Shown here piece by piece: positions 26,299 to 37,157 of a stretch of 64,000 bases of DNA; the stretch's first letter is position 1, and each line of letters opens with the position of its first letter. The translations under genes and the position numbers were made by a program. The stretch comes from JAPPLB01 sp965206655. Its GTDB lineage: Bacteria > Acidobacteriota > Terriglobia > Bryobacterales > UBA6623. The notes under the pieces were generated by a model that worked only from the letters and a program-made list of their open reading frames with translations, was not told the origin of the DNA and ran no database searches. The stretch is taken from NCBI GenBank assembly GCA_965206655.1, contig CBDBKC010000038.1:372001-436000 (forward strand), read 5' to 3'.

Positions 26299-29200
26299 CG
26301 CGCTTTACAACCCCGCCCGAAGGTAAGCAATCACGTCGGCGATCTCCTGCCGGGTCAGTGTCTCCTCCAACCCCTCGGGCATGAGAGACACGATCGAGGC
26401 GCGAATCTCCTCGACGTTCTTTCGCAGCAGCGTTGTGTCTTCCAACTCGCCACGAATCGTGACCGTGGCCGAGGTCTCTCCAACCAGCAACCCGTCGTGA
26501 AGGCGGCCATCGGTCGTCGTAACCAGGTAGTTCGTGAAGCGCCCCTCGATGTTTGCGGAGGGGTCGAGAATGCCGGCAAGAAGAGCCTCCTCGCTCTGGT
26601 TGCTCACGCCTGACAAATCCGGCCCGATACGTCCCCTTTCGGCGGTCCGCAGGTGACACTTGGAGCATTCCCGCTCGAAGACCTCTTTGCCACGGGCCGC
26701 GTCGGCCGCGAGCCGCAGAACATCCTCGTGCTGGGCAACGACCGCTGAGCGGTCACCCGATTCAACCGCAAATATTTTCGACGCACGGGCGCTGAGCTCG
26801 GCATCGGGATGCTGGGCCAGCCGGATTCTTGTGATCGCCTCGATGGAGTTAGGCGCGATCGATTCCTGCTCCACAGCGCTGAGAAGGGCCGAGGTCCGTT
26901 GGGTATGGGTCAGGATGCCTGCCACGACATGCTGTCGCGTCGCCGGCGCGTAGCCGCCCCAGCCGGCCAATAGCAGATCAGCAATGTCGGGATGATCGAA
27001 CGCGGCGGCGGACTCAGCGGCGGCGATCTGTAAATCCTGTTCGACGGGCGAAGTCAAGATCTCACGCACGATAGGCTCAACCGCCGCAAAACTTCCGCCG
27101 CGAAGCGAGCGAATCGCCGCCACCCTCTGCTCGGTGGGCAGTGCATCGTCGGCGGCCTCGGCTAAAGCTCGCGCAAGAAAGGCGCGCAATTCGAAGAACT
27201 GCGCCGCTTCCCGCGCCGCCAGTTGGACCTGAGGCTCTTCGGAAGTGAGCAGCGTTGTAAGAGCCTTCTCCGATTGCGAACTGGAACGGTCAAGCTTCCC
27301 TTCAAGCTGAAGTCCCGCGGCGAGACCGAGCAGCGAAGCCTCTTTCCATTGTGCGCCCTGTGATGAGGGATCTCCCGCGAGATTCACTAGCAGCGCCTCG
27401 ACCTCGCTATACGAGCGGCCGGCGCCGACCACACGGCTCAACTCGCGAACCAAAAGTGTCTTCCCGTCGCTCGTCTTCGCAGGGAAGTCCTTGTCGCGCT
27501 CGATCAATGTCAACAGCCTCGGCGCCGTGGCCTGGGGTGCACTCGTGGCGGCGAGACGGAACCAAGGATCTTCGGCATGGCGCTTTGTGATATCGGCCAG
27601 CGCCTGAAGCGCGTCGCGGCTGCCTGTCAGGTTTCCGAGCGTCAGAGCGACTTGGTATTGCACCTTGTCCGATTCATCGTTTGCTCGCTCGATGACGGCG
27701 GATGCGAGATCCGACATGAATAGCTCGGCCAGGCGAACGGCGTTTTCCACGAACACCCGGGTGCGGGTCGTTCAAAGCCAGCTCCACGAGGTCTGCTTTG
27801 AGAACCGACATACCTTCGAGCGTCCACAGAGCATGCAGTCGTGCCTGTGGAGATGGCCTTTGGCGGGCCATGGCTTCGAGAAGCGGCACTGCGCTCTCGT
27901 CCTGCCGATCCACGAGCAGCCTTTGCGCCGTGCGGCGGCGCCAACCGTTGAGGCCGGCGAGTTCTTGAACGAGTTCCGCCGTCGATGCCGACCCGAGAGA
28001 CACGTTCAGCGTCCGGTTGTTTCTCGCTTCTTCGGGAACAATACGATAGATGCGTCCGCGGTCATCACCGTTGTAGAAGTCCATCTTTAAACGTTGTTGG
28101 ACGGAGTCCGGAACGAAGTTCGAGTGCTCGATGTACTGCCGGTAGTAGTCGAGAACATACAGGTTGCCGTCCGGCGCATTCTTGAAGTTCACGGGACGGA
28201 ACCAGTTGTCGGTGGACGCCACGAATTCGCGGTCCGCCGGCTTGCGCGAAGCAGTAAACGTAGCGCCCTTCGGCTTGAGGACATCGCAATGGATCAAATT
28301 GCCGTTCGTGTCGCTCACAAACACATTGCCGACGTAGTCCTCGGGAAAAGCGTCGCCCAAATAAACCGTAGGCGCCGCCACGACGCCGTGAAATGGCCTT
28401 CCAACTGCTCATCGCGGCTGGGGTTCGTTTCGCGGTACCGTTCCCGGCGCACGGCGGTGCGCTCCACACGCCCTTGCTGCGGCGGAGTCAAAGGAAAGAT
28501 GCGGCTGCCGTGATCGGAGATCTCCTCCTGCCGGATCGTGGCGTTCACAAAAGGGATTTGCGTGCCAGATAACGGTAAGGGATAACCGCGTGCCGCAGAT
28601 GCGTCGTGTTTTCCGAGAGAAAGCGGTTGCCCCATTCGTCGAACGAAACTCCGAACTGTGTGTTCCCGGTTTCCGGCTCGAAGAGCTCACGGTCGGGCCG
28701 GAATCGGAAGTCCAACCCACGCACATAGGCCGGTGGTTGATCCGGACGATCAGGAGATGTGATCTCGCCCGGCTGCCCGCGGTTCGCCACATAGATCCAG
28801 TTGTCGAGCCCGTGGCGCAGGTTGTTGATTTGACGCTGAGGAAAGAGTTGGGTGAAGCCAGTGTGCATGACCTTGCGTTCGTCGGCGACATGGTCTCCAT
28901 CGAGGTCGCGGAAGAACAGGATGTCGGGCGGAACCGCGGCCAGCAGACCATCCTTCCAAGGCAGCACGCTCGACACCTGATTGAGCTGATCGGCGAAGAC
29001 CGTATGCTTGTCGATCACACCGTCGGCGTCCGTGTCTTCGAGGAACTTGATATGGCTGCGAGGCGGTTCGCCTTCTTTCACCCAGGGATAATCGAGCAAC
29101 TCGGCCACCCAGATACCGCCGTTTTCGTCAAACGCCATGTCAACGGGATCGACGACATGCGGCTCCGCCGCGAAGAGCACGATGCGGAAACCCTCTGCGA

Positions 29201-29312
29201 CTTCAAATGATTGCAGTGCTTGTTCGGGCGTGAGGGGGTTGGTGTCACCGACGTCGGCCGGGTGGCGGCAAGCGGCGGTGAGCAAGGTCAATGAAACGAG
29301 AATGAGTCTTAG

Positions 29313-30980
29313 CCAGGATTTCCATTTTGGCCCTGGCACGGTGAAAGTATACACCCGCGCTGCCCCGAAGACCACGTCTTTCCGCGCTGAACCCTGCACA
29401 TCACCTCCGGCGGCAGGCCCCAAAGCCCGTCCGTCCGCTCACAGACGTTGATGGAGCGGGCTGAACGGCACACCGGCCGACACTGCTCCCTGCGAAGCCT
29501 TTTCGGAGCTAAAAACTGTTGATCCTCGTCCAGGTAACACTACCCGCTCGGCAGCGGCAGCGCCCAGATCCTGTGCAGCATGTCACCGAACAGCCGCCCG
29601 GTTCAGATGCCCCTCGGCCAGCAGCAACCAGTAGTAGCGCGCGTGCTTGACCAGCCGGCCGCCGGTCTTCATCAGCCGCTGCTGCAAGCTCGTGAGCGAC
29701 CAACTCTTGATCCTGTTCGGCAGTCCGAGCCGCCGCCACAAGTTGCCCAGGTTGTAGGCCAGCACGCTGAGTTGCAGTCGCACTTCGTTGGCCCGAAAGC
29801 GATGGCACGAAAGCCGCGTCCAGTGCGTGGCCTGTTTGCCTTCTTTAATCCATTGCTCGGCCGTGCCGCGCTTGTTGTAGAAGCGCACCACCGACCGGCT
29901 TGGCAAGCTCATGTTGGTCACGATAAATCCGACCCGCGGGAACAGCTCACCGAGATGATGCTCGACCTTGGCCACGATGCGTCGCGGCTTGGACCAACTC
30001 TCCGCCTGATAGCGGAAGCTCTTGTAGCGCACCAAGGGCTTGCGACCCCGGCCTGCCCGGCGGGCGAAACAAGATGTCTTCGATCGCCAATTCCAAGCTC
30101 TTGTTGGCCGGAATGCGAATGGCGTACTGCACTCCGCGTTCCTCCGAAAACTCATAAATCTCCGGCTTGGCAAAGGCCGCATCGCCCCGGAAGGTGACCT
30201 GTTTGCCCACAGCCTGTTGGCGCTTGATCTCGGGCAGCAGCAACTCCTTCCAGTCCTCAGCGCTGTGCACGTTGCCTGGACGCAGCTTCGCCGCCAGGCA
30301 ATCCCCATGCTGGTTGAACAACAACAGCGGGTGGTAGCAGACCGACTCGAAATGGCCGTTGTAGGCGCTGCCCTCTTGCTGGCCGTGGACAGGGCTTTCG
30401 GTCGAATCCATGTCGAGCACGACGCGCTCGGAGTCGTCTTGCGTCTCGGCTTGCGCCACCAGCTCGCGGTTCACAGCCATCAGCCCCAGCAAGTTCTCCT
30501 CGCTCGCCAGCATCTCCGTCTCGAAGCTCTGCAGTCGCGAGGTCAGTGCCCCGCCGCGATCCCAGTTCCTCTTCGAGCCGATCAAGCGAAACGTCGGGTC
30601 AGCCGACACTCGGACGGCGTCATTGAGGTCCTCGTAGCCTGCCAGCCGAGAGTAGACTGACTGCCGCAGCAGATCGGCCAGCGGGAACTTCTTGTTCAAG
30701 CCTTGCCGTGGGTCACTGAGGTGTTCGTCGATCAGCTTCCCGAGTCCGAGTCGCTCGTCCAGCTCGCGGACCAGGATCAGCCCGCCGTCGGAAGTGACAC
30801 GCGATCCTTGGAAATCGACTTTCAATAAGCCGTTGAAGCTTAGCTGGAACGGTTTGTTTTCTTTTTCACCCATTGGGTGTTGATCTCCTCAGCGCCTTGA
30901 GTGCTTTCCAACCCGCATAAATAAAGGCGTCCGAGGCCACCCGATGGTTAGCAGAATCGAAACTAAAGTGGGAATCCGGG
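29313..30980 (-). mobile_element. IS1380-type element, copy 1 (1668 bp)
   Basis: The ends are fixed by comparison with copy 2 (58344-60009). Terminal inverted repeats are imperfect: CCCGGATTCCCACTTTAG at one end and CCAGGATTTCCATTTTGG at the other, 14 of 18 matching. The target duplication is CTTAG at 29308-29312 and 30981-30985. It is 2 bp longer than copy 2 because of two extra G bases in the transposase gene. It lies within the signal-peptide codons of a dehydrogenase gene, in the same orientation. Confidence 0.93.
29583..30873 (-). pseudogene. IS1380-type transposase, two frameshifts
   Basis: Near-identical to the intact copy at 58451-59782. One extra C at 30046-30049 (four instead of three) breaks the frame after residue 276 (ILFRPPGRPG), and another at 29597-29599 breaks it near the C-terminus (EGHLNR). 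Both are in homopolymer runs. The first catalytic Asp region is in the first fragment and the last Glu region in the second, so the protein as written cannot work. Confidence 0.9.
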
Positions 30981-31086
30981 CTTAGGTTTCGCAAGGCTTA
31001 ACAGTGTAGCCGGTTCGTATCCGGTTGAGGGTGCTCGTCCCGATAGGGCCCTGGCCGATGATCTAGACTTGAGTTCGGGAGGCCCG

Positions 31087-32580
31087 ATGAAGCATTTCAC
31101 CGATATCCTGCGGCATGCTCGGCTCATCGTTCTGCCGGCACTCTTCTTGTGCGGGCAGGTGGGAGCCCAAGACACTTACGAGCACTATCACGTTCCGACG
31201 GGTGAGAGGCAACTCTTCCTCGACGACTTTATCGTCGGTGCTATTTACAACGTCAAGCGCACAATTCATCGGCCGAAGAAATACGAGGCCAATCCGGTCC
31301 TGCGGGCGGATCAACCCTGGGAAGGTAAGTCCATTCAGATTCGCAGCGCTCCGGTCTGGGATCCCAAAGATCAGATCTACAAGATATGGTACTTCGGACC
31401 GCACCGCACCGGCCTTGCCCTGTCGGAGGACGGCATCCGCTGGCGGAAACCCGCCTTAGGTCTGCGTGATCACCAGGGCTCGAAGCAGAACAACCTCGTT
31501 GTCGTGGACGGGGAGCCGGAGGCATTCATCCAGCACGTCATCCTCGATCCGGATGCCCAACCGGACCGGCGCTATAAGGGTCTCACCGGCGCGCGGAATC
31601 GCAGGCCGTTGGTCTCTGCCGACGGACGCGTATTTCACCTGCTCGACGTCCCGGCCATCCCGAGTCAAGACGAATCCCATTTGAACTACGACGAAAAGGC
31701 GAAGCGCTACATCGCGACCGTCAAGCAGCGAGGCCCTTTCGGCCGATCCGTCTATCTTTCGACCAGCACCGATTTTGAGGAGTGGACCCGACCCGAATTG
31801 ATCTTTCACGCCGACGATCTCGATCAAGAACTCGGACGGCTGCGGATTCGAGAGCACCTCGCGAATCCGAACCTCTATACACCCTTCATCAACAAGCCTG
31901 ACGAGTACAACGTTGAGATCTACAACATGCCCGTCTTCCCGTATGAGGGCATCTACATCGGCTTGCCAAACTTCTTTGAATCCAGCGGCCTGACGCCCAT
32001 GCCGCATAACAATCAAGACGGCATCAACTCAGTCAAGCTGGCAACCAGCCGTGATCTTCTACGCTGGACGAAGGTCGGCAACCGTGACTCATTCATTCCT
32101 GTATCTGATTTTAACGATGAGAATCTCGATAGCGTCCAGATCCTAGCCGCCTCCCGGCCTCTGGCCGTGGACGACGAGCTTTGGTTCTACTACACGGGCA
32201 TCAATCGGCGCTACAGTCCCGACGGTAGCGGAGCGGGCGGGATTCACCTTGCCAAGTTGCGCCGTGACGGCTTCGTCTCATTCCACGCCGGTGACGAAGG
32301 TGGCTTCGTCGAAACGCGGGCGATCCACTTTGCCGGATCGCGCCTGCTTTTGAATGCGGATGCCTCCGCCGGCGAGCTGCAGGTCGAAGTCGTCGATGCA
32401 CGCGGACGTGAAGTGCTTGCAGGTTGGGGGCGGGAGAAGTGTACGCCTATTCGGGGTAATCAGATGCGCGCACAGATTTCTTGGAACGGGCAGGATATCG
32501 AATCGCTCGCCGGAAAGACTATTCGCTTTCGCTTCCACATCCGCAAGGCCCGTCTGTATTCATTCTGGTTTGAGAAGTAG
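31087..32580 (+). CDS. Secreted beta-propeller protein, glycoside hydrolase-like
   Basis: A 497-residue exported protein; start ATG at 31087 with GGGAGG upstream and a signal peptide ending at LFLCGQVGAQ. The repeated segments (LFLDDFIVG, APVWDPKDQIYKIWYFG, LALSEDGIRWRKPAL, SVYLSTSTDFEEWTRP, KLATSRDLLRWTKVG) are the blades of a five-bladed propeller as in GH32/GH43/GH130-like proteins. The catalytic residues are not certain. A C-terminal beta domain follows. It sits 49 bp ahead of a Tat-exported oxidoreductase, suggesting a shared role in carbohydrate breakdown. Confidence 0.72.
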   Translation: MKHFTDILRHARLIVLPALFLCGQVGAQDTYEHYHVPTGERQLFLDDFIVGAIYNVKRTIHRPKKYEANPVLRADQPWEGKSIQIRSAPVWDPKDQIYKIWYFGPHRTGLALSEDGIRWRKPALGLRDHQGSKQNNLVVVDGEPEAFIQHVILDPDAQPDRRYKGLTGARNRRPLVSADGRVFHLLDVPAIPSQDESHLNYDEKAKRYIATVKQRGPFGRSVYLSTSTDFEEWTRPELIFHADDLDQELGRLRIREHLANPNLYTPFINKPDEYNVEIYNMPVFPYEGIYIGLPNFFESSGLTPMPHNNQDGINSVKLATSRDLLRWTKVGNRDSFIPVSDFNDENLDSVQILAASRPLAVDDELWFYYTGINRRYSPDGSGAGGIHLAKLRRDGFVSFHAGDEGGFVETRAIHFAGSRLLLNADASAGELQVEVVDARGREVLAGWGREKCTPIRGNQMRAQISWNGQDIESLAGKTIRFRFHIRKARLYSFWFEK

Positions 32581-32629
32581 CCTGCCACACGACCCTATGA
32601 TGTTAGGCACGCGTTGCAGGAGGGTGAAA

Positions 32630-33841
32630 ATGAGCAAATCGAGCCGCAGAGAGTTTGTGGGGATGACAGCCTTGGGCGCAACGGCGCTGAGCGCGGCGGC
32701 GGCGATGAGCCCGGGTCCGGCGGCGCCTTCGAATTCGTCGAAGAAGATTCGGATCGGCGTGGTGGGCGGCGGATTTGGCGCGTCATTCCAATGGCATTTG
32801 CATCCGAACTGCGAGGTGACGGCCGTCACGGACCTACGCGCGGACCGTCGAAAACGTCTTCGTGATACCTACCGCTGCGACACATTTTTCGACTCGCTCG
32901 AAGAGATGCTGACGCGGGCGAGCAACCTTGATGCCGTCGCCGTCTTCAGCGGCGCCACCGATCACTACAAGCACGTCGAGATGTGTATGAACCGCAGCCT
33001 GCATGTCATCTCAGCCGTGCCGGCCTGCTTCACGCTGGAAGAGGCGGAGCAACTCAAGGCCCTGAAGGAAAGAACGGGCCTGCGCTACATGATGGCCGAG
33101 ACGAGCTACTACCGGCAGGCGGCGATCTACGCCCGGAATCTCCATCGCTCGGGTGGGTTCGGCGAGGTGTTCTACAGCGAGGTCGAGTATTACCACGATC
33201 GCGGAGATCTCGACAAGCTGGTCAACGACAAGACGTCACGCTTCTACCATCCTGACGGCTCACGGACCTGGCGCTGGGGTCTGCCGCCGCTTCAATATCC
33301 GACGCATTCGTTGGGGTTCGTCGTCGGAGTGACAGGCGAGCGAATCAAGACCGTTTCCGCACTGGGCTGGGGCACGTCACATCCTTGGACCGACGACAAC
33401 CAGTACAACAGCGCACACTGGAACGAATCGGCGCTGATGCAGACCGATAGGGGCCACATGGTTCGCTGCAACGTTTTCTGGCTGGTCGCCGACCATGGCG
33501 AACGCGCCCAGTGGTTCGGCGATAAGGGCTCGCTCTACATGGCGAAAGGCGGGCTCCATGCGGCGACTTGGCGGAAACGGATGGAAGAAGCGGAGCAACT
33601 CGACGTTCCGAACTATTGGCAGAGCGACATGCTGCCCGAGTCGATGCGGGTGTCGTCGGGGCACGGCGGCAGCCACACCTTTCTCAGTGCGGAGTTTGTC
33701 AATGCTTTGGTTGAGGATCGTGAGCCGGTGATTGATGTTTACGAATCGATTGCGATGACGGTTCCGGGGATTGTGGGGCACCAGTCGGCGTTGAAGGACG
33801 GCGAGCAGATGAAAGTGCCGCGGTTCGATCGGCCCGCGTGA
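32630..33841 (+). CDS. Tat-exported Gfo/Idh/MocA-family oxidoreductase
   Basis: A 403-residue protein. The start at 32630 (ribosome site AGGAGG) gives MSKSSRREFVGMTALGATAL, a twin-arginine signal (SRREFVGM). The Rossmann motif IRIGVVGGGFGASFQWH follows, then AVFSGATDHYKHVEMCMNR with the family's active-site Lys/His region, and the C-terminal sheet domain. Tat export with a bound NAD(P) cofactor is known for glucose-fructose oxidoreductase and glycosidase-type relatives. The substrate is unknown. Cleanly ends 9 bases before the convergent carboxypeptidase-regulatory-like gene. Confidence 0.88.
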   Translation: MSKSSRREFVGMTALGATALSAAAAMSPGPAAPSNSSKKIRIGVVGGGFGASFQWHLHPNCEVTAVTDLRADRRKRLRDTYRCDTFFDSLEEMLTRASNLDAVAVFSGATDHYKHVEMCMNRSLHVISAVPACFTLEEAEQLKALKERTGLRYMMAETSYYRQAAIYARNLHRSGGFGEVFYSEVEYYHDRGDLDKLVNDKTSRFYHPDGSRTWRWGLPPLQYPTHSLGFVVGVTGERIKTVSALGWGTSHPWTDDNQYNSAHWNESALMQTDRGHMVRCNVFWLVADHGERAQWFGDKGSLYMAKGGLHAATWRKRMEEAEQLDVPNYWQSDMLPESMRVSSGHGGSHTFLSAEFVNALVEDREPVIDVYESIAMTVPGIVGHQSALKDGEQMKVPRFDRPA

Positions 33842-33849
33842 CGCGCCGA

Positions 33850-35505
33850 TCAAAGGGGCTCGTCGGGTTCTTCGATCAAGATGAGCTCGACGGTGGCTTG
33901 CTCCTTGGAGTCCAGTTGGAGGTGTTTGCCACGTGCCCTGAGAGCTTGGCGTACGTCGGGGTCCCACAGGTCGAGCGCAGACCGCGCCGGTACAGCAAAG
34001 AGCGTGTAGCCCCCGGGCGCGACATTGAGGACCTTGAATGAGTCATCGTCCGCGACCTGTGCGGAGGTGGTCCCGCTGTATTGCTCGGCGTCGTCGGGGA
34101 TGATCGCAACACGCGCACCGTCGAGGTCCGCTTGGGAATCCGAGTCTGGCGATACGACGGTTCCGCTCATGCTTGCACCGTCGAACGCGAAGTGGAGCTC
34201 CAGATCGGTGACTCCGCTATCGGACGGCACGGTCAACTCCAGGCCTTCGATCCTGCGTCCCGAGCGTGCCAGTGTCTGGAGGTAGGATCCTTCGGGGGCA
34301 TCCGCCTGCACGCGGTACTCGCCGGGTTGAATGTCTTCCAACTCGAACGGTCCTCCGCTGAGCGGGATGGGGGCGCGGCGGGGTCGCCCTGTCCGTATCG
34401 CGCCCAGGTCCCTGAGCCACAGCACGGGCGATCTCCGGTTTTCTTCCGAACCCTCGACTTGGGCTTGCTCGGAATCTTCCGGCGGATCGACCAGGACGAC
34501 TTTGCCCGAGAGGGTGACAGGGGGGTGGATCAGCAGGTCCACTTCTTCCACGTGCGACTCGGAAGGGTGAACCACGCTACGGGCGAACGCGAAGTTTCTG
34601 CCCTTGCGGCTGAAGGCCTGGATGAAGAGCTTCTTCGTCGGCAATCCGTACAAGGCGAAGCGCCCCTCCTCGGTGGTCGAGAAACTGCCTAGCCGGGACC
34701 CTTGTTCGGTTGCAACCATGAGGTACGCCTCCAAAGCCTCTCCGGTGACGCCGTCGCCGACGAATCCGGAGACAGCGGTGGCGGGCGCCAGCGCGAGCCG
34801 GATATCGACACCCTCGAGTTCAGTCCCCCAGGTCACTTTCACGACCGCCGCCTCGTCGGAACTCGTCGTGCCGGGATAGTAAGCCGGAAGCTGTTCGTAG
34901 ACAAACGCCCCTTTCGGCGCCGGTTCCTCCGGGGGGTTGACGCCGACGATGTACTTGCCTATGGCGAGTCCGTAGAGCCTGTATTCACCGAGATCATTGG
35001 TGCGAGCCGTCTGCTCGGGCTCCATGCTCGGCCGGCCCGGAGCGTAGTTGCGCCGCAGAGCCGCCACGGTCGCTCCCGAGACAGGCTCGCCGTAGGTGTC
35101 GAAGACTCTGCCCGTGATGACCGCCGCCGGGCGGAGTTCGACCACGAGGTCGGTTCGTGATTCAGCCTGCTGGAGGTCGACATCGCCCATCCGCGTGCCC
35201 CGGCGCGTCTCGTAGGCGGTTTTCTCCGCGAAGATCGTGTAGCGCCCGGCGGCGACTTCGGTCAGAAGGAATCGGCCATTCAGGTCGGTCGTTGTCTGCG
35301 CCCTCGACTCGCGGCGCATGCCGCGCCCGTTGGGTTGCAGGGTGACGCGCGCGCCGCGTAACGGCTCGCCGGTTTTCGCGGCGATGACGATTCCACCTAC
35401 CTTGCCCTTCGGTTCAGCGGCGGTTTCCGGTTCGCCTTGCGGCGCCGCGGTGAGAGCGGCAAGAGCCAATCCGAAGACGAGAACGCGATGGCTGATCTGC
35501 TTCAT
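33850..35505 (-). CDS. Secreted protein with carboxypeptidase-regulatory-like repeats (downstream paralogue)
   Basis: A 551-residue exported protein. The start ATG at 35505 overlaps the upstream stop (ATGA), giving a signal peptide ending near LTAAPQG. It consists of repeated Ig-like CarboxypepD_reg/SpaA-type modules: GKVGGIVIAAKTGEPLRGAR, VITGRVFDTYGEPVSGATV, VSGFVGDGVTGEALEAYLMV and later copies, each with a GxYxxxGLxxGxY-like end (GEYRLYGLAIGKYIVG). No catalytic domain. Such proteins are abundant in Bryobacterales and probably act at the cell surface. It is a tandem paralogue of the next gene upstream. Confidence 0.82.
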   Translation of the reverse strand: MKQISHRVLVFGLALAALTAAPQGEPETAAEPKGKVGGIVIAAKTGEPLRGARVTLQPNGRGMRRESRAQTTTDLNGRFLLTEVAAGRYTIFAEKTAYETRRGTRMGDVDLQQAESRTDLVVELRPAAVITGRVFDTYGEPVSGATVAALRRNYAPGRPSMEPEQTARTNDLGEYRLYGLAIGKYIVGVNPPEEPAPKGAFVYEQLPAYYPGTTSSDEAAVVKVTWGTELEGVDIRLALAPATAVSGFVGDGVTGEALEAYLMVATEQGSRLGSFSTTEEGRFALYGLPTKKLFIQAFSRKGRNFAFARSVVHPSESHVEEVDLLIHPPVTLSGKVVLVDPPEDSEQAQVEGSEENRRSPVLWLRDLGAIRTGRPRRAPIPLSGGPFELEDIQPGEYRVQADAPEGSYLQTLARSGRRIEGLELTVPSDSGVTDLELHFAFDGASMSGTVVSPDSDSQADLDGARVAIIPDDAEQYSGTTSAQVADDDSFKVLNVAPGGYTLFAVPARSALDLWDPDVRQALRARGKHLQLDSKEQATVELILIEEPDEPL

Positions 35506-37061
35506 TGCCGGACCGCCGTCAGATCGAGTTCGATGTCGCTTCCCGCATCCACCGGAAACTCTCGTACCGCTGAGCCCGCTTCCGCCCATGTTTCGTCCCG
35601 GTTGACTCTGCCCGGCGTCATCCCTTCCCAGGCTCCTATCTGGTATTCGCCCGGCGCGACTTTGTCGAACGAGAACCGCCCGCGCTGGTCGGCCTGGACA
35701 GTGCGCACGCGGCCGTCCCTCTTGAGGCCGACAATGTATTGCGCGCCCTTGCGCAATTGGCTTCCGTCCAAGCCTGCTTTGACGCAGCCGTGGATGGTGC
35801 TGAAGTCCGCGGAAAGAAGGACCTCGACGTCATGAACAACGCCTTCGGTGAGGCGGACCGTCATCGACTCGGAAGGCTCGCCGCCGACGCGGACCTCCTT
35901 GACAAACCAGCGGTTGTCGCGGCGGAATCTCGGGCTCACGCGGATGCGGTACTCTCCCGGCTCCAAGTCCTTGCGCCCGAACGTGAACTCAGGCGCTGTG
36001 GCTCCCATGCTTTCGCCGTTCTCGGCCTCGGTGTCTGTCAGCCACACCGTCATGATGTCGTAGGGTTCACCGGATTCGATGATAAGCCGGCCGTTGAGCC
36101 CGGTCGGGGGTTTCGGTCCCAACACAAGGTTCGTCACATCACCGCTGACGTCGACGTTGCCCAAAAGGGACGAATCGTTGATGCCTCGCCCGCCGCCTGA
36201 ACCGGGCCGGAGGTTGTAACGGAATAGATAGTTGCCGGGCCGCAGACCTGAAATGGCAAAGGACCCATCTTCGGAGACCCTCGCGTTCCGCCCGGAGCGC
36301 CGCGCCCGCGCGGAGATGAAGTGCGCTCCATCTTTCGTCAGGTCCACGCCCGTGACTCTACCGGCGACGCTGAAGGTTTCGACGGACTCGGGGGTCGGCT
36401 CCTGCAACATGAGCTCAACCCCGCTCATGTGCTCTTCCTCGCCAAGGGTAACGGGAAACGATGCGGATGGAAGATCATTTTGAGCCCGACCCCAACGCCA
36501 GCCGCGCTCGGTATGCAGCGCGTAATCAGCCGGCTGGAGTCCGGCTACCCGAAAAATACCTCGGTCGTCCGAAGTGGAAGAGGCGCCCCGCCGTTCCCTC
36601 CCATCCTGATCTTTGCTTGCTACTTGCGCCCGCACCCGGATGTCTTGGACGGGTTCGCCCAATTCGTCGACGACGCGTCCGGTGATAACCGCGCCTTGTC
36701 TCAGCTCAAAGTCCACGCCGAGACAGTCCGCGCGGCTCGAGCAATCGAGCACAATCCGGCGGTCATCGTGCCCGCCCGCGCTCTGGACGTAGAACCCGGC
36801 GCGGCGGGCCGTCAGGGACACTCGATCCGAGGGCAGGTTGCGGAACGCGTAATTGCCGTCGCCGTCTGTCTTCGTGGAGGCAAGCGTTTCGCTGCCGTTG
36901 GCGCTTTGGGCTATCACGGTTACCCTTGCCAGAGGATCGAGACTCTGATCCCGTTGGACGCGGACCGTGCCCGTTACATCGGCGGCGAGGGCCCAAGCCG
37001 GCGTGAAAGCGAACACCGCCGCCGCGAGAACCGCTGATGGGAATGCTCCCTGCATAGTCAC
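35502..37061 (-). CDS. Secreted protein with carboxypeptidase-regulatory-like repeats (upstream paralogue)
   Basis: A 519-residue exported protein; signal peptide ending near PAWALAAD. Modules include DVTGTVRVQRDQSLDPLARV, VITGRVVDELGEPVQDIRV, VAGRVTGVDLTKDGAHFISA and GLNGRLIIESGEPYDIMTV. Two cysteines in VLDCSSRADC may form a disulfide. It is followed by its paralogue with a 4-bp overlap, so the two are translationally coupled. Binding partner unknown. Confidence 0.82.
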   Translation of the reverse strand: MTMQGAFPSAVLAAAVFAFTPAWALAADVTGTVRVQRDQSLDPLARVTVIAQSANGSETLASTKTDGDGNYAFRNLPSDRVSLTARRAGFYVQSAGGHDDRRIVLDCSSRADCLGVDFELRQGAVITGRVVDELGEPVQDIRVRAQVASKDQDGRERRGASSTSDDRGIFRVAGLQPADYALHTERGWRWGRAQNDLPSASFPVTLGEEEHMSGVELMLQEPTPESVETFSVAGRVTGVDLTKDGAHFISARARRSGRNARVSEDGSFAISGLRPGNYLFRYNLRPGSGGGRGINDSSLLGNVDVSGDVTNLVLGPKPPTGLNGRLIIESGEPYDIMTVWLTDTEAENGESMGATAPEFTFGRKDLEPGEYRIRVSPRFRRDNRWFVKEVRVGGEPSESMTVRLTEGVVHDVEVLLSADFSTIHGCVKAGLDGSQLRKGAQYIVGLKRDGRVRTVQADQRGRFSFDKVAPGEYQIGAWEGMTPGRVNRDETWAEAGSAVREFPVDAGSDIELDLTAVRQ

Positions 37062-37157
37062 ATGGTCGTGTCTTAAGTACGTCCTATGCCGGGTTGAGGT
37101 TACGCCGCGCGGCAGGCACGGGTCACCGCTTCTGACGCCGGATTACTCGGGCGACGG

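Larger units (their letters stand above)
26305..30994 (-). pseudogene. PVC-type haem-binding CxxCH dehydrogenase, broken by an IS and three frameshifts
   Basis: A lipoprotein-type membrane-bound dehydrogenase read from 30994 to 26305 with the IS at 29313-30980 inside. N-terminal beta-propeller (EGFRIVLFAAEPHVVDPVDM to HLRHAVIPYRYLAR), middle region, HEAT-like repeats and a C-terminal cytochrome c domain with ECSKCH. After removing the IS and one 5-bp duplication the gene reads TTG CGA AAC CTA AGA, giving MRNLRLILVSLTLLTAAC, a good lipoprotein signal with an in-frame TAA two codons upstream. Net single-base changes near 28558 (base missing), 28381 (base missing) and 27748 (extra base) join the frames. 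Family members are thought to oxidise sugars or alcohols outside the cell. Dead as written. Confidence 0.85.
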
